A stretch of 45,008 nt of DNA from Lachnospiraceae bacterium (GTDB lineage: Bacteria; Bacillota; Clostridia; Lachnospirales; Lachnospiraceae): positions 1 to 45,008 of the forward strand of contig JAFRWW010000004.1 of NCBI GenBank assembly GCA_017441585.1, given 5' to 3'. Of this stretch, positions 24,187-34,085 are shown piece by piece. The notes under the pieces were generated by a model. The model ran no database searches. It had not been told where the DNA came from and saw nothing but the letters and a program-made list of their open reading frames with translations. Made by a program: the position numbers and the translations under genes. How positions within the stretch are numbered: the stretch's first letter is position 1; each line of letters begins with the position of its first letter.

Positions 24187-24828
24187 TTAACCCAGAATCT
24201 CGCAGATGGCAGCGAAAACATCCTTCATGTCCACTGTACCGTCCACAGTCTTGAGTACGCCCTTCTTCTCATAGTAATCGATGAGGGGCTGGGTCTGCTC
24301 ATGATATACATCAAGACGCTTCTGAACAGTCTCGGGAGCATCGTCATCTCTTAAGATCAGCTTGTCGCCACAGGCATCGCATACGCCCTCCACCTTGGGA
24401 GCGTTATACTTTACGTGATAAGTAGCGCCACACTTTACGCATGCACGTCTGCCACCCATCCTGCCTACGATATTCTCATCGGGAACGTCCACGTTAATGG
24501 CATAATCTATGGACTCTGAAAGCTTTGTCAGTGCCTCATCCAGAACCTCTGCCTGGGGAATGGTACGGGGAAATCCGTCCAGCACATATCCGTTCTTGCA
24601 GTCATCCTGAGCCACGCGGTCCAGAAGGATCTTTACAGTGAGCTCATCGGGCACCAGCTGTCCCTTGTCCATGTATTCCTTTGCCTGCTTTCCAAGCTCT
24701 GTTCCGTTCTTGATGTTTGCACGGAAAATGTCTCCTGTGGATACATGAGGTACACTATACTTTTCCGCGATCATTTTTGCCTGTGTTCCTTTGCCCGCTC
24801 CGGGGGCTCCAAGCATGATTATCTTCAT
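24187..24828 (-). CDS. adk: Adenylate kinase
   Basis: It interconverts ATP + AMP and two ADP. The 213 residues start with the P-loop MKIIMLGAPGAGKGT. The long LID domain has four Cys (CVKCGATYH and CDACG), so it is the zinc-binding form common in Firmicutes. DGFPRT is the NMP-binding motif. Three bases separate it from map. Confidence 0.98.
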   Translation of the reverse strand: MKIIMLGAPGAGKGTQAKMIAEKYSVPHVSTGDIFRANIKNGTELGKQAKEYMDKGQLVPDELTVKILLDRVAQDDCKNGYVLDGFPRTIPQAEVLDEALTKLSESIDYAINVDVPDENIVGRMGGRRACVKCGATYHVKYNAPKVEGVCDACGDKLILRDDDAPETVQKRLDVYHEQTQPLIDYYEKKGVLKTVDGTVDMKDVFAAICEILG

Positions 24829-24859
24829 ATTCTTTCCTCTTTCTTGATTACACGCAACA

Positions 24860-24896
24860 ACCCCTTACCCGCAAACTTCCATAGCGGATAAGGGGT
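24860..24896. other. Strong intergenic hairpin between secY and adk
   Basis: ACCCCTTACCCGC (24860-24872) pairs with GCGGATAAGGGGT (24884-24896), 12 of 13 matching, around an 11-nt loop. No U-run follows on the minus strand, so it is more likely a processing or stability element than a terminator. Confidence 0.6.
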
Positions 24897-24906
24897 ATCA
24901 TTAAAA

Positions 24907-26241
24907 TTATGTATTAAGGAATCCCTTGTAGTAGCGAACTACCATCTGAGACTCGATCTGCTTGATGGTCTCCAGGATAACTCCGACGATAATGATAAGT
25001 GATGTACCGCCAAAGGTTACGCTGGCACCGAACATACCGTTAAAGAAGATCGGTATCACTGCTACTATGACAAGACCTACGGCTCCGATAAAGATGATCG
25101 CATTGAGGATCTCTGTCAGATAATCCGAAGTAGGCTTTCCGGGTCTTCTTCCGGGGATCATTCCGCCGCCTCTCTTTAAGTTATCCGCAACCTCCAAAGG
25201 ATTGAAGGTAATGGATGTATAGAAGTAAGCGAAGAATACAACCAGAAGGATGTAAACCAGAAGTCCTATGGAAGATACCGGATCGTCTCTCTTGCACCAG
25301 TTGGATGAGCTGAGAGCCTTGAGTATCTTACCCCAGATGCTGGTACCGCCGTTTACATTGAGCAGCTGGCAGATAACTACCGGGAACTGCATCAGTGATG
25401 AAGCAAAGATGATGGGGATAACACCAGCGGTGTTAACCTTGAGGGGAATGAAGGTTGACTGTCCGCCTACCATCTTACGTCCCTGCATCTTCTTTGAGTA
25501 CTGCACGGGGATCCTGCGCTCCGCGTCACACAGAAGTATGGTCAATACTACGGTGAGCAGGATGACTGCAAGTATGATAACCGCTGCGAGCACTGCGTAT
25601 GCAACCGTTGATGCGCTCTTTATGAACATCTCATACAGTGAACCCAGATCCTCGGGGATCCTGGAGATGATGTTGATGGTCAGGACGATACTGATACCGT
25701 TTCCTACACCATACTCGGTTATCTGCTCGCCTATCCACATAAGGAAGGCTGAACCTGCAGTAAGGGCAACCACCATGGTGATGATGGTCAATACTTTGTT
25801 TCCGTCCTCATTGAGCACGCCCTGTCTGTCAAATCCGATAGCCATGGCTGTTGACTCGATGAGTGAAAGGGCAACCGTCAGATATCTGGTGATAGCTGCC
25901 AGTTTCTTACGTCCGTCCTCACCATCCTTGTGCATCTCCTCCAGCTTGGGGATTGCGATGGTCATCAGCTGTACGATGATGGATGATGTAATGTAGGGCG
26001 TGATGTTAAGTGCGAACACCGACATGTTTATGAATGATCCGCCGGTGAATGCATTGAAGAAATCAAATGAGCCTTCGGCCATTTTGGTGAGATCTTCAAA
26101 CCACTGCTTAAACAGTTCCGAATTGACTCCGGGTACCGGAAGCTGACATCCAAGTCTGATAACAACAAGCATGAGCAGAGTAAACAGCAGCCTGTTTCTG
26201 ATATCTTTTATCTTGAATGCATTACGGAGGGTCTCAAACAT
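24907..26241 (-). CDS. secY: Protein translocase subunit SecY
   Basis: This is the channel subunit of the Sec translocon. It has 444 residues, ten membrane helices, the first cytoplasmic start [20 protein letters not shown] and the loops LGIQLP-like RLGCQLPVPGVN and the conserved ADNLKRGGGMIPGRRPG. It begins at the base that ends rplO, so translation is coupled. Confidence 0.98.
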   Translation of the reverse strand: MFETLRNAFKIKDIRNRLLFTLLMLVVIRLGCQLPVPGVNSELFKQWFEDLTKMAEGSFDFFNAFTGGSFINMSVFALNITPYITSSIIVQLMTIAIPKLEEMHKDGEDGRKKLAAITRYLTVALSLIESTAMAIGFDRQGVLNEDGNKVLTIITMVVALTAGSAFLMWIGEQITEYGVGNGISIVLTINIISRIPEDLGSLYEMFIKSASTVAYAVLAAVIILAVILLTVVLTILLCDAERRIPVQYSKKMQGRKMVGGQSTFIPLKVNTAGVIPIIFASSLMQFPVVICQLLNVNGGTSIWGKILKALSSSNWCKRDDPVSSIGLLVYILLVVFFAYFYTSITFNPLEVADNLKRGGGMIPGRRPGKPTSDYLTEILNAIIFIGAVGLVIVAVIPIFFNGMFGASVTFGGTSLIIIVGVILETIKQIESQMVVRYYKGFLNT

Positions 26242-26681
26242 CAGATCACCTCAGCTTTCCCGCCGGCCGCTTCGATCTTTGCCTTGGCGGTCTCGCTGAA
26301 CGCATTTACCTTAACCGTGAGTTTCTTGCTGAGCTCTCCGTGTCCGAGGATCTTTACTCCGTCCTCAGCCTTTCTTACAATACCGGTCTCCAGGAGCTTC
26401 TCTACAGTTACCTCTTCTCCGTCGTTAAATACCTCGAGAGCGCTTACATTGATACCCACGATATTCTTGTGGTTATAATTCTGGAAACCTCTCTTGGGGA
26501 TACGACGATACAAAGGCATCTGACCACCTTCGAATCCGATTCTGGGTGCTCCGGAACGGGCCTTCTGACCTTTATGTCCCTTACCTGCGGTCTTGCCGTT
26601 TCCTGAACCGTGACCGCGTCCGCGCCTGAAATTGTTGCTATGTTTTGAGCCCTCAGCGGGGCTTATATTTGATAAATCCAT
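26241..26681 (-). CDS. rplO: Ribosomal protein uL15
   Basis: The 146 residues start at [14 protein letters not shown], with GGAGG six bases upstream; the frame extends nine codons further to a TTG that overlaps rpmD and is rejected. The glycine- and basic-rich N-terminal part ([20 protein letters not shown]) is typical. Its stop overlaps the secY start by one base. Confidence 0.97.
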   Translation of the reverse strand: MDLSNISPAEGSKHSNNFRRGRGHGSGNGKTAGKGHKGQKARSGAPRIGFEGGQMPLYRRIPKRGFQNYNHKNIVGINVSALEVFNDGEEVTVEKLLETGIVRKAEDGVKILGHGELSKKLTVKVNAFSETAKAKIEAAGGKAEVI

Positions 26682-26694
26682 CTCAGACCTCCGT

Positions 26695-26874
26695 TTATGC
26701 TTCTTCAACCTTTACCAGATGCTTAACCTGATCGATCATGCCTCTTGTGGCAGCGTTATCAGGAAGCTCAACCGTCTTATTAAGCTTCTTGAGTCCAAGT
26801 GCCTCTACCGTAGCCTTATGCTTGGGAATAGCACCTATAGGGGACTTTACAAGCGTAACCTTTAAATTAGCCAT
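26695..26874 (-). CDS. rpmD: Ribosomal protein uL30
   Basis: The 59 residues ([19 protein letters not shown] to KHLVKVEEA) match the short bacterial L30. It lies between rpsE and rplO and overlaps the rpsE stop region by eight bases. Confidence 0.97.
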   Translation of the reverse strand: MANLKVTLVKSPIGAIPKHKATVEALGLKKLNKTVELPDNAATRGMIDQVKHLVKVEEA

Positions 26875-27382
26875 TTGTTACCTCCTCTACAGACTTTCCG
26901 CGATTAGCAGCAACCTCCTCGGGGGTCTTAAGCTGAGAAAGTGCATTGATGGTTGCTAGCACAACATTCTGCTTATTGTTTGAGCCCAGCGACTTGGTAC
27001 GTATGTTCCTGATGCCTGCAAGCTCGCAGACATTACGTGCAGGACCACCTGCGATAACTCCGGTACCGCCGGGAGCTCTCTTTACCAGAACCTGAGCGCC
27101 GCCGAACTTACCGATGAAATCATGAGTAATGGAGCTGTTGTCATCCCTGGGTACATAGATGAGATGCTTGATGGCATCCTCCTTGCCCTTACGGATAGCT
27201 TCGGGAACCTCAGTAGCCTTTCCAAGACCCACGCCTACGTGTCCGTTGCCATCGCCTACTACGACCAGAGCGGTGAAACGCATGTTACGACCGCCTTTTA
27301 CGACCTTGGTTACTCTCTTGATGGTCACTACCTTTTCCTCGAGAGTCTCCATGTCGATGCTGTTTCTATCGATATATTTCAT
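26867..27382 (-). CDS. rpsE: Ribosomal protein uS5
   Basis: The 171 residues contain the S5 double-stranded RNA-binding domain ([20 protein letters not shown]) and the C-terminal fold ([19 protein letters not shown]). It takes part in translational accuracy and mRNA unwinding at the entry site. It is the standard gene between rplR and rpmD. Confidence 0.98.
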   Translation of the reverse strand: MKYIDRNSIDMETLEEKVVTIKRVTKVVKGGRNMRFTALVVVGDGNGHVGVGLGKATEVPEAIRKGKEDAIKHLIYVPRDDNSSITHDFIGKFGGAQVLVKRAPGGTGVIAGGPARNVCELAGIRNIRTKSLGSNNKQNVVLATINALSQLKTPEEVAANRGKSVEEVTNG

Positions 27383-27397
27383 GGTTTCTCCTTTCCC

Positions 27398-27766
27398 TTA
27401 AAACTGAAGGCCTGCTTCTCTGGCTGCGTCTGCGAGTGCCTTGATCTTACCGTGATAAATATAGCCTCCTCTGTCGAAGACAACTGTGCTGATGCCTTTC
27501 TCTACGGCTCTCTTGCCGATGACGCTGCCGAGATACTCAGCTGCCTTTACATCATTTGTCTTTTCCAGCTCGGAGCTGACGCTCTTCTCTACTGTAGAAG
27601 CAGCAACCAATGTGTTGCCTGCCTCATCATCTATGATCTGAGCATAAATGTGCATATTTGAACGGAATACGCAAAGACGGGGCTTTGTGGCTGTGCCGCT
27701 CAGACGATTACGCACTTTCATATGCTTTTTTCTACGAACTTCGGTTCTTGATTTCTTGCTGACCAT
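27398..27766 (-). CDS. rplR: Ribosomal protein uL18
   Basis: The 122 residues from [19 protein letters not shown] to [11 protein letters not shown] bind 5S rRNA. I chose the ATG at 27766 because AGGAGG is eight bases upstream; the in-frame GTG two codons earlier is too close to that site. Confidence 0.97.
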   Translation of the reverse strand: MVSKKSRTEVRRKKHMKVRNRLSGTATKPRLCVFRSNMHIYAQIIDDEAGNTLVAASTVEKSVSSELEKTNDVKAAEYLGSVIGKRAVEKGISTVVFDRGGYIYHGKIKALADAAREAGLQF

Positions 27767-27784
27767 GTTCACATCCTCCTATCT

Positions 27785-28324
27785 TTACTTCTTACCGGTC
27801 TTGCCGACTTTACGACGGATCGTCTCTTCCACATACTTGATACCCTTACCCTTGTAAGGCTCAGGTCTTCTCTTGTCGCGGATCTGTGCGGCATACTGTC
27901 CAACGCGCTCTTTATCGATACCGGTTACGATTATCTTATTTCCCTCTACCTTGGACTCAATGCCCTCGGGATCGGTCATCTCTACGGGATGTGAATAACC
28001 CAGGTTCAAAGTCAATACATTACCTGCCTTTGATGCTCTGTAACCTACACCGTTTACCTCAAGCTCCTTGGTGAAGCCGTTGGTAACACCGATTATCATG
28101 TTGTTGAGCAGAGTTCTGGTAAGTCCGTGTAAGGACTTATTTCTCTTATCATCATTGGGTCTTGAGACCGTAGCCTCTGCTCCCGCTACCTTGATCTCCA
28201 TCTCCTTGGCAAATACTCTCTTGAGCTCGCCCTTGGGACCCTTTACGGTCACTTCATTATTTTCTGCAACATCTACAGTTACTCCTGCAGGTATTGCGAT
28301 AGGCATTCTTCCGATTCGTGACAT
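27785..28324 (-). CDS. rplF: Ribosomal protein uL6
   Basis: This 179-residue, two-domain protein runs [15 protein letters not shown] to the signature [16 protein letters not shown]. It lies near the factor-binding site of the 50S subunit. Between it and rpsH is an unusual 140-bp gap with a family A pair. Confidence 0.98.
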   Translation of the reverse strand: MSRIGRMPIAIPAGVTVDVAENNEVTVKGPKGELKRVFAKEMEIKVAGAEATVSRPNDDKRNKSLHGLTRTLLNNMIIGVTNGFTKELEVNGVGYRASKAGNVLTLNLGYSHPVEMTDPEGIESKVEGNKIIVTGIDKERVGQYAAQIRDKRRPEPYKGKGIKYVEETIRRKVGKTGKK

Positions 28325-28373
28325 GCCCGCACCTTCCTTTCTTTCATTCTCATGATCACTTACTTTATACTTC

Positions 28374-28437
28374 TGTCATCCTGAGCGCAGCGAAGGATCT
28401 TTCAGGATTCTTCGTCGTTTCACTCCTCAGAATGACA
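28374..28437. repeat. Convergent family A repeat pair inside the spc operon (rplF-rpsH)
   Basis: TGTCATCCTGAGCGCAGCG.. faces ..GTCGTTTCACTCCTCAGAATGACA. The TGTCATYCTGAG ends form a near-perfect inverted repeat. It lies in a spacer that is normally a few bases to tens of bases long, within an essential operon. Confidence 0.85.
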
Positions 28438-28464
28438 CAGGTCAAACGTATACTGAAAAACGTC

Positions 28465-28866
28465 TTACCATACATACGCTATGATCTCACCGCCAACCTT
28501 AAGCTTTCTTGCTTCCTTGTCGGTGATAACGCCGTTATTTGTGGAAACGATGGCGATTCCAAGTCCGCCAAGTACCTTGGGGAGTTCATCCTTTCCTGCA
28601 TATATACGCAGACCGGGCTTTGAAATTCTCTTAATTCCGGAGATGATCTTCTCATCCTTGGTGCTGCCATACTTTAAGGTGATTCTGATATCCTTAAAAT
28701 TACCGTTGTCCACCAGCTCATATTTCTTTATGTATCCTTCTTTCTGAAGAATGTCGGCGATAGCGACTTTCATCTTTGAAGAAGGGACATCAACAGTATC
28801 ATGCTTTGCAGTATTTGCATTACGGATTCTTGTAAGCATATCTGCAATAGGATCACTCATTGTCAT
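28465..28866 (-). CDS. rpsH: Ribosomal protein uS8
   Basis: The 133 residues run [17 protein letters not shown] to [25 protein letters not shown] eight bases before the first ATG supports that start over Met3. S8 is the spc operon repressor in E. coli; whether this holds here is not shown. Confidence 0.98.
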   Translation of the reverse strand: MTMSDPIADMLTRIRNANTAKHDTVDVPSSKMKVAIADILQKEGYIKKYELVDNGNFKDIRITLKYGSTKDEKIISGIKRISKPGLRIYAGKDELPKVLGGLGIAIVSTNNGVITDKEARKLKVGGEIIAYVW

Positions 28867-28893
28867 TTCTTTTACCTCCTAAATCACTTCGCC

Positions 28894-29079
28894 TTACCAG
28901 GACGCCTTCTTAACACCGGGAATCTGACCCTTGTATGCCAACTCGCGGAAGCATACTCTGCAGATGCCGTACTTTCTCAGATAAGCATGAGGACGTCCGC
29001 AGATTCTGCAACGGGTATATTCCTGTGTAGAAAACTTCGCCTTGCGCTGCTGCTTGATTTTCATAGATGTTTTAGCCAT
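28894..29079 (-). CDS. rpsZ: Ribosomal protein uS14, zinc-binding short type
   Basis: The 61 residues from [15 protein letters not shown] carry the zinc ribbon CRIC-x12-CRVC. The start is fixed by AAGGAG six bases before the ATG; the frame runs further upstream only because the adjoining family B repeat is open. It is the zinc-containing paralogue expected in Firmicutes. Confidence 0.97.
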   Translation of the reverse strand: MAKTSMKIKQQRKAKFSTQEYTRCRICGRPHAYLRKYGICRVCFRELAYKGQIPGVKKASW

Positions 29080-29095
29080 TTTTATCTCCTTATCT

Positions 29096-29165
29096 GCTCC
29101 CGATTTCAAATCGGGAGAGCCTGTCGCGGCTTTGAGCGACTTCAAAAATTCTCTGAAAGAGAATT
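29096..29165. repeat. Family B repeat inside the spc operon (rplE-rpsZ)
   Basis: CTCCCGATTTCAAATCGGGAG forms the first hairpin. It is followed by the linker GTCGCGGCTTTGAGCGACTT and the second hairpin AATTCTC-TGAA-AGAGAATT. The linker is identical to that of the copy at 10804-10878. It is transcribed as part of the ribosomal mRNA. Confidence 0.85.
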
Positions 29166-29172
29166 TACACTA

Positions 29173-29712
29173 CTACTTTGCAAAAGGCATACCGAACAGA
29201 GTGAGAAGCTCTCTTGCTTCCTCATCGGTCTTTGCTGTTGTTACAAATATGATATCCATACCGCGTATCTTGTCTACCTTATCATACTCCACCTCAGGGA
29301 ATATGAGCTGCTCCTTGATACCCAGCGCATAGTTTCCTCTGCCGTCAAAAGCGTTGGCGTTAACGCCTCTGAAGTCACGCACACGGGGAAGTGCCAGATT
29401 GATGAGTCTGTCAGCAAACTCATACATCTTATCACCGCGAAGTGTGGTCTTGCATCCGATGGACATGCCTTCTCTTATCTTGAAGTTAGCCACGGAGTTC
29501 TTAGCCTTAGTGATCACTGCCTTCTGACCTGTGATGAGCTGCATATCCGCTACTGCTGACTCTAATACTTTGGCATTTTCCTTTGCTTCTCCCACGCCCA
29601 TGTTAACGACTATCTTGTCAAGCTTGGGTACTTCCAGCTTATTTTTATAACCGAACTTCTTGACCATGGCGTCCATGATCTCGTTCTTGTAAGTATCTTC
29701 AAGTCTACTCAA
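29173..29712 (-). CDS. rplE: Ribosomal protein uL5
   Basis: This is a 179-residue 5S rRNA-binding protein, with [36 protein letters not shown] and [17 protein letters not shown]. It lies after rplX and before the family B repeat. Confidence 0.98.
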   Translation of the reverse strand: MSRLEDTYKNEIMDAMVKKFGYKNKLEVPKLDKIVVNMGVGEAKENAKVLESAVADMQLITGQKAVITKAKNSVANFKIREGMSIGCKTTLRGDKMYEFADRLINLALPRVRDFRGVNANAFDGRGNYALGIKEQLIFPEVEYDKVDKIRGMDIIFVTTAKTDEEARELLTLFGMPFAK

Positions 29713-29745
29713 CTTAAGCTTCCTCCTTCTTTACAAAATATGTGA

Positions 29746-30057
29746 TCAATCTATTAACTCGCCGGTCTTCTTTGCGATGCGGACCTTCTTACCGTCCCTG
29801 ATCTCAAAACCGACTCTGGTCGTCTGACCGTCCAAATACATCATCACATTGGATATATCTATGGGAGCCTCCTGATGTACAATGCCACCGTTCTGATTTG
29901 CGGCTGAGGGCTTTGTGTGCTTGGTGACCATATTCACACCTTCCACGAGCACCTTGCCGTTCTTTGCGTCTACACGGATAACCTTACCGGTCTTATCCTT
30001 ATCCTTGCCGGCGATGACCTTTACGGTATCACCCTTCTTAATTTTCATCATTGACAT
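29746..30057 (-). CDS. rplX: Ribosomal protein uL24
   Basis: This 103-residue KOW-domain protein ([20 protein letters not shown]) initiates 50S assembly. GGAGG seven bases before the first ATG supports it over Met3/Met4. It follows rplN by 12 bases. Confidence 0.97.
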   Translation of the reverse strand: MSMMKIKKGDTVKVIAGKDKDKTGKVIRVDAKNGKVLVEGVNMVTKHTKPSAANQNGGIVHQEAPIDISNVMMYLDGQTTRVGFEIRDGKKVRIAKKTGELID

Positions 30058-30069
30058 GGCAAACCCTCC

Positions 30070-30438
30070 TTATAATACTTCGGGAGCCAGAGAAACGATC
30101 TTCATGAACTGCTTCTCTCTGAGCTCTCTTGCCACGGGTCCGAAGATACGTGTTCCTCTGGGGGTCTTGTCATCCTTTATGATGACAGCTGCATTCTCGT
30201 CGAACTTGATGTAAGAACCATCCTTACGACGTGCACCCTTCTTAGTACGTACTACTACGGCCTTAACCACATCGCCTTTTTTAACCACACCACCGGGAGT
30301 TGCATCCTTAACCGTTGCAGTTATGATGTCGCCGATGTTGGCATATCTTCTTGTAGAACCGCCCATAACTCTGATGCAAAGGATCTCTTTTGCACCTGTG
30401 TTATCAGCAACTCTTAATCTTGTTTCCTGCTGAACCAT
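30070..30438 (-). CDS. rplN: Ribosomal protein uL14
   Basis: The 122 residues include [19 protein letters not shown] and the C-terminal [24 protein letters not shown]. It is at the subunit interface and contacts silencing and release factors. Gene order rpsQ-rplN-rplX is standard. Confidence 0.98.
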   Translation of the reverse strand: MVQQETRLRVADNTGAKEILCIRVMGGSTRRYANIGDIITATVKDATPGGVVKKGDVVKAVVVRTKKGARRKDGSYIKFDENAAVIIKDDKTPRGTRIFGPVARELREKQFMKIVSLAPEVL

Positions 30439-30464
30439 AGGTCTACTCCTTTCCCATCAACAAA

Positions 30465-30725
30465 TTACTTGGCACGCTCAACGATCTCAACCAGTCTCCA
30501 TCTCTTATCCTTTGAAAGGGGACGGGTCTCCATTACCTTAACGGTATCTCCGATCCTGCACTCATTGTTCTCGTCATGAGCCTTGAGCTTGTATGTTTTC
30601 TTTACGATCTTGCCATACAGGGGATGCTTTACATTATCTACGATGGCAACAGTGATGGTCTTGTCCATCTTGTCGCTTACAACCTTGCCTGTACGCACCT
30701 TTCTAAGATTTCTGCTGTTTTCCAC
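30465..30725 (-). CDS. rpsQ: Ribosomal protein uS17
   Basis: This 86-residue OB-fold protein has [38 protein letters not shown] and [16 protein letters not shown]. The start codon is GTG, with AAGGAG seven bases upstream. It lies after rpmC. Confidence 0.97.
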   Translation of the reverse strand: MENSRNLRKVRTGKVVSDKMDKTITVAIVDNVKHPLYGKIVKKTYKLKAHDENNECRIGDTVKVMETRPLSKDKRWRLVEIVERAK

Positions 30726-30738
30726 GACCTATCTCCTT

Positions 30739-30945
30739 TCAATTCTCCTTACCGGCTGCGGTGATCACAGTCTGGATACGGGCGATATTCCTTCTTACTT
30801 CCCTTATCCTGCTGGTGTTATCAAGCTGGTTGGTAGCATTCTGGAATCTGAGATTGAAAAGTTCCTTCTTTGCTGTTACAAGCTCATTCTTAAGCTCGTC
30901 TACAGACTTTCCTTCTAATTCTTTCAAAAAATCATTTTTTTTCAT
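30739..30945 (-). CDS. rpmC: Ribosomal protein uL29
   Basis: The 68 residues from [19 protein letters not shown] form two helices beside the exit tunnel. The ATG overlaps the rplP stop (ATGA), which settles the start against the longer frame that runs back into rplP. Confidence 0.96.
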   Translation of the reverse strand: MKKNDFLKELEGKSVDELKNELVTAKKELFNLRFQNATNQLDNTSRIREVRRNIARIQTVITAAGKEN

Positions 30946-31373
30946 TCTGCAACACCGCCTTCTAAGTCTGCCTTGGAAACAATCTTGCATTTGCAAGGAA
31001 GCTTGTGGGTAGCAAGGCGAAGAGCCTCTCTTGCCACTTCTTCTTCCACACCGGCTATCTCAAACATTACACGTCCGGGCTTAACTACGGCTACCCAGTA
31101 CTCCAGAGCACCTTTACCTGAACCCATTCGGGTCTCAGCGGGCTTTGCCGTAACCGGCTTATCGGGGAATATCTTTATCCATACCTTACCACCACGCTTA
31201 ATGTGACGTGTCATGGCGATACGGGCTGCCTCTATCTGGTTTGACTTGATCCAGCAGGGCTCGGTGGCTATGATACCATACTCACCGTAAACAATTGTAT
31301 TTCCTCTGAGCGCCTTACCCTTCATGGTTCCGCGGAACTGCTTGCGGCGCTTCACTCTTTTAGGCATTAACAT
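30942..31373 (-). CDS. rplP: Ribosomal protein uL16
   Basis: The 143 residues include [18 protein letters not shown] and the [19 protein letters not shown] loop near the peptidyl transferase centre. It starts at the last base of the rpsC stop (TAATG overlap), with GGAGG nine bases upstream. Confidence 0.98.
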   Translation of the reverse strand: MLMPKRVKRRKQFRGTMKGKALRGNTIVYGEYGIIATEPCWIKSNQIEAARIAMTRHIKRGGKVWIKIFPDKPVTAKPAETRMGSGKGALEYWVAVVKPGRVMFEIAGVEEEVAREALRLATHKLPCKCKIVSKADLEGGVAE

Positions 31374-32038
31374 TAGTTATTACCTCCTTCCCTGGAATAA
31401 GACTCCTTCTTTGAAGGAAGGATCTCATCCTTGTAGATCCAGACCTTTACGCCTACCTTACCATAGGTGGTGCTGGCCTCTGCGAAACCGTAATCGATAT
31501 CTGCTCTCAGTGTCTGAAGGGGAATGGTTCCCTCATTGTAGGTCTCGGTACGAGCCATATCAGCTCCGCCAAGTCTGCCTGAACACTGGGTCTTGATACC
31601 CTTTGCACCGGCCTTCATGGATCTGGACATGGTGGACTTCATCGCACGACGGAAGGAAACACGTCCCTCCAGCTGCTGTGCTATGGACTCAGCTACCAGC
31701 CGAGCGTCCCTGTCAGGTCTCTTGATCTCTTTGATATCCACGATGAGCTTCTTCTTGGTGTACTTTGTAAGCTCCTTCTTGGTATTCTCGATCTCCTGGC
31801 CACCCTTTCCTATTACGATACCGGGCTTTGCGGTAAAGATCGTGAGCTTAACTCTGTCAGAAGTACGCTCGATCTCAATCTTTGAGATGCCTGCGCTGTA
31901 AAGCTTTTTCTTTAAAAACTCTCTTATCTTATAGTCTTCCACCAGGTTGTCTGCAAACTCCTTGTCTGCATACCATCTGGAATCCCAGTTTTTGATGATT
32001 CCGACTCTCAGCCCGTGGGGATTAACTTTCTGTCCCAT
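31373..32038 (-). CDS. rpsC: Ribosomal protein uS3
   Basis: The 221 residues run [20 protein letters not shown], then a KH domain ([20 protein letters not shown]) and a C-terminal domain with [17 protein letters not shown] [15 protein letters not shown]. It is at the mRNA entry channel. It follows rplV. Confidence 0.98.
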   Translation of the reverse strand: MGQKVNPHGLRVGIIKNWDSRWYADKEFADNLVEDYKIREFLKKKLYSAGISKIEIERTSDRVKLTIFTAKPGIVIGKGGQEIENTKKELTKYTKKKLIVDIKEIKRPDRDARLVAESIAQQLEGRVSFRRAMKSTMSRSMKAGAKGIKTQCSGRLGGADMARTETYNEGTIPLQTLRADIDYGFAEASTTYGKVGVKVWIYKDEILPSKKESYSREGGNN

Positions 32039-32052
32039 TTATAACTCCTTTC

Positions 32053-32442
32053 TTACCTCTCGTCCAAAACTACGGTGATGTGACTCATTCTTTTCTCGAT
32101 CCTGTAGGCACGGCCCTGTGCTCTGGGCTGTATCCTCTTCATCGTGGGTCCCTTGTTTGCGTAGCACTCTGCTACATAAAGGTTGTCACGGTTGAGACCG
32201 TTGTTGTTCTCCGCATTTGCTATTGCGGACTCGAGAAGCTTCTTTATAACTGCAGAAGCATATCTGGGATTGTAGTTAAGAATTGCAAGTGCCGTATCTA
32301 CGTTCTTGCCTCTTATTGAATCTAATACAAAGCATGCCTTGGTAGTTGAAATCCTCGCGTATGACAACTTAGCGGAGGGTCTTGTTTCCTTATGTTCCTC
32401 ATTTCTGGCACGCCTGATCTGGGATCTATGTCCTTTTGCCAT
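32053..32442 (-). CDS. rplV: Ribosomal protein uL22
   Basis: The 129 residues have KLSYARISTTKACFVLDSIRGK and the beta-hairpin end GPTMKRIQPRAQGRAYRIEKR that lines the exit tunnel and is a macrolide site. The N-terminus is about 15 residues longer than in E. coli. Confidence 0.98.
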   Translation of the reverse strand: MAKGHRSQIRRARNEEHKETRPSAKLSYARISTTKACFVLDSIRGKNVDTALAILNYNPRYASAVIKKLLESAIANAENNNGLNRDNLYVAECYANKGPTMKRIQPRAQGRAYRIEKRMSHITVVLDER

Positions 32443-32453
32443 GATTTACCTCC

Positions 32454-32735
32454 TTACTTTACCTTGGACTTCTTGTCGTCCTTACCGTGACCTCTGTAGG
32501 TTCTGGTTGCGACAAACTCGCCAAGCTTATGTCCTACCATGTCCTCTGTAACGTATACAGGCACATGCTTTCTTCCGTCATGCACTGCGATCGTATGTCC
32601 CACAAATGAGGGGAAGATCGTAGAGCGGCGTGACCAGGTTTTGATAACCTGCTTGTCACCGGATGCATTGAGAGCATCCACTTTCTTTAAAAGGCTTTTA
32701 TCTGCAAAAGGTCCTTTTTTTAATGATCTGGCCAT
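32454..32735 (-). CDS. rpsS: Ribosomal protein uS19
   Basis: This 93-residue 30S head protein has [39 protein letters not shown] and the C-terminal [12 protein letters not shown]. It is placed between rplB and rplV, as usual. Confidence 0.98.
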   Translation of the reverse strand: MARSLKKGPFADKSLLKKVDALNASGDKQVIKTWSRRSTIFPSFVGHTIAVHDGRKHVPVYVTEDMVGHKLGEFVATRTYRGHGKDDKKSKVK

Positions 32736-32754
32736 TTTATCTTCTCCTCCTTTA

Positions 32755-33597
32755 TTACTTCATTGCGCGTCCGTCGCGTCTTCTTATTATAAGCTTATTT
32801 GAAGACTTCTTCTTTTTCCTGGTCTTAAGACCGAGAGCGGGCTTACCCCAAGGTGTGCAGGGGCCTGAACGTCCGATGGGTGCTCTACCCTCACCACCTC
32901 CGTGAGGATGGTCATTGGGGTTCATGACTGAACCGCGGACTGTAGGACGGATGCCCATGTGACGCTTACGTCCTGCCTTACCGATGTTGATAAGGTTGTG
33001 CTCGCCGTTTCCTACTACGCCGACGGTGGCTCTTCCGTTAAGGGGAACCATTCTCATCTCGCCTGAGGGGAGTCTTAAGGTGGCATACTTGCCTTCCTTT
33101 GCCATAACCTGCGCGCTGTTGCCGGCTGAACGTACCATCTGTCCGCCCTTGCCGGGATGAAGCTCGATATTATGTACCATGGTACCTACGGGGATCTCGG
33201 AAAGAGGCAGGCAGTTTCCTATTCTTACCTCGGCTTCCTTACCGTTCATTACATCCTGACCTATCTTTAATCCTGCAGGTGCGATGATGTATGACTTAAG
33301 GCCGTCCCTGTAGCAGATCAGCGCGATGTTTGCGCTTCTGTTGGGATCGTACTCTATGGAGAGAACCTTTGCGGGGATACCGTCCTTGTTTCTCTTAAAG
33401 TCGATCACTCTGTACTTTCTTCTGTTTCCGCCGCCATGATGTCTGACGGTTATCTTTCCCTGATTGTTACGTCCTGCATTTTTCTTGATGGGCTCGAGAA
33501 GTGACTTCTCGGGAGTTGACTTTGTGATCTCTGCAAAGTCAGAACCCGTCATGTTTCTTCTGGACGGTGTATAGGGATTATATTTCTTTATACCCAT
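32755..33597 (-). CDS. rplB: Ribosomal protein uL2
   Basis: The 280 residues include [37 protein letters not shown] (with the conserved His near the peptidyl transferase centre) and a basic C-terminus. AAAGGAAGAAA precedes the ATG. A long 188-bp spacer separates it from rplW. Confidence 0.98.
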   Translation of the reverse strand: MGIKKYNPYTPSRRNMTGSDFAEITKSTPEKSLLEPIKKNAGRNNQGKITVRHHGGGNRRKYRVIDFKRNKDGIPAKVLSIEYDPNRSANIALICYRDGLKSYIIAPAGLKIGQDVMNGKEAEVRIGNCLPLSEIPVGTMVHNIELHPGKGGQMVRSAGNSAQVMAKEGKYATLRLPSGEMRMVPLNGRATVGVVGNGEHNLINIGKAGRKRHMGIRPTVRGSVMNPNDHPHGGGEGRAPIGRSGPCTPWGKPALGLKTRKKKKSSNKLIIRRRDGRAMK

Positions 33598-33669
33598 TTT
33601 CTTTCTTCCTTTCTATCGTCGCCGGAGATCGGTAGCGCCCCCTCACATACGTTCGGCGGCAAGTCGTCA

Positions 33670-33726
33670 GCGCGATGCCAAATCATGACTGCGTCATGAT
33701 CGCGCTTCCTCGTGGACACAATGTCC
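33670..33726. other. Hairpin cluster in the rplW-rplB spacer
   Basis: GCGCGAT (33670-33676) pairs with ATCGCGC (33699-33705), enclosing TCATGAC-TGC-type arms (33683-33689 and 33693-33699). A second hairpin GGACA-CAA-TGTCC follows at 33714-33726. The 188-bp spacer (33598-33785) has no ORF of note and is unusual for the middle of the S10 operon. Confidence 0.6.
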
Positions 33727-33785
33727 GGCGCCATATTTTTCCACCGTATCAACCGGTGATGCCAAGCGTTTTAAAGATCGTAGGA

Positions 33786-34085
33786 TCAAAGTCCTGTAAA
33801 GATCTCGATCTCCTTGCTGTCTGCGGTAAGGGTTACGATAGCCTTCTTCTTTGCTGCCGTCCTGCCCTGTGTCCTGCCGCGTCTCTTTAACTTTCCGTCA
33901 AGGTTCATGGTGTTTACCTTCTTAACCTTAACTCCGTCAAACATCTTCTCGACAGCTTCCTTTATCATGGTCTTGTTTGCCTCGGGATGTACCAGGAAGG
34001 TGTAGGATTTGTCGGCCATAGCCTCCATACTCTTCTCGGTGACAACAGGCTTTATGATCACATCATAATACTGTACGTTAGCCAT
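33786..34085 (-). CDS. rplW: Ribosomal protein uL23
   Basis: This 99-residue protein at the tunnel exit is the docking site for SRP and trigger factor. It runs [18 protein letters not shown], then the [19 protein letters not shown] block. Its first base overlaps the rplD stop. Confidence 0.98.
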   Translation of the reverse strand: MANVQYYDVIIKPVVTEKSMEAMADKSYTFLVHPEANKTMIKEAVEKMFDGVKVKKVNTMNLDGKLKRRGRTQGRTAAKKKAIVTLTADSKEIEIFTGL

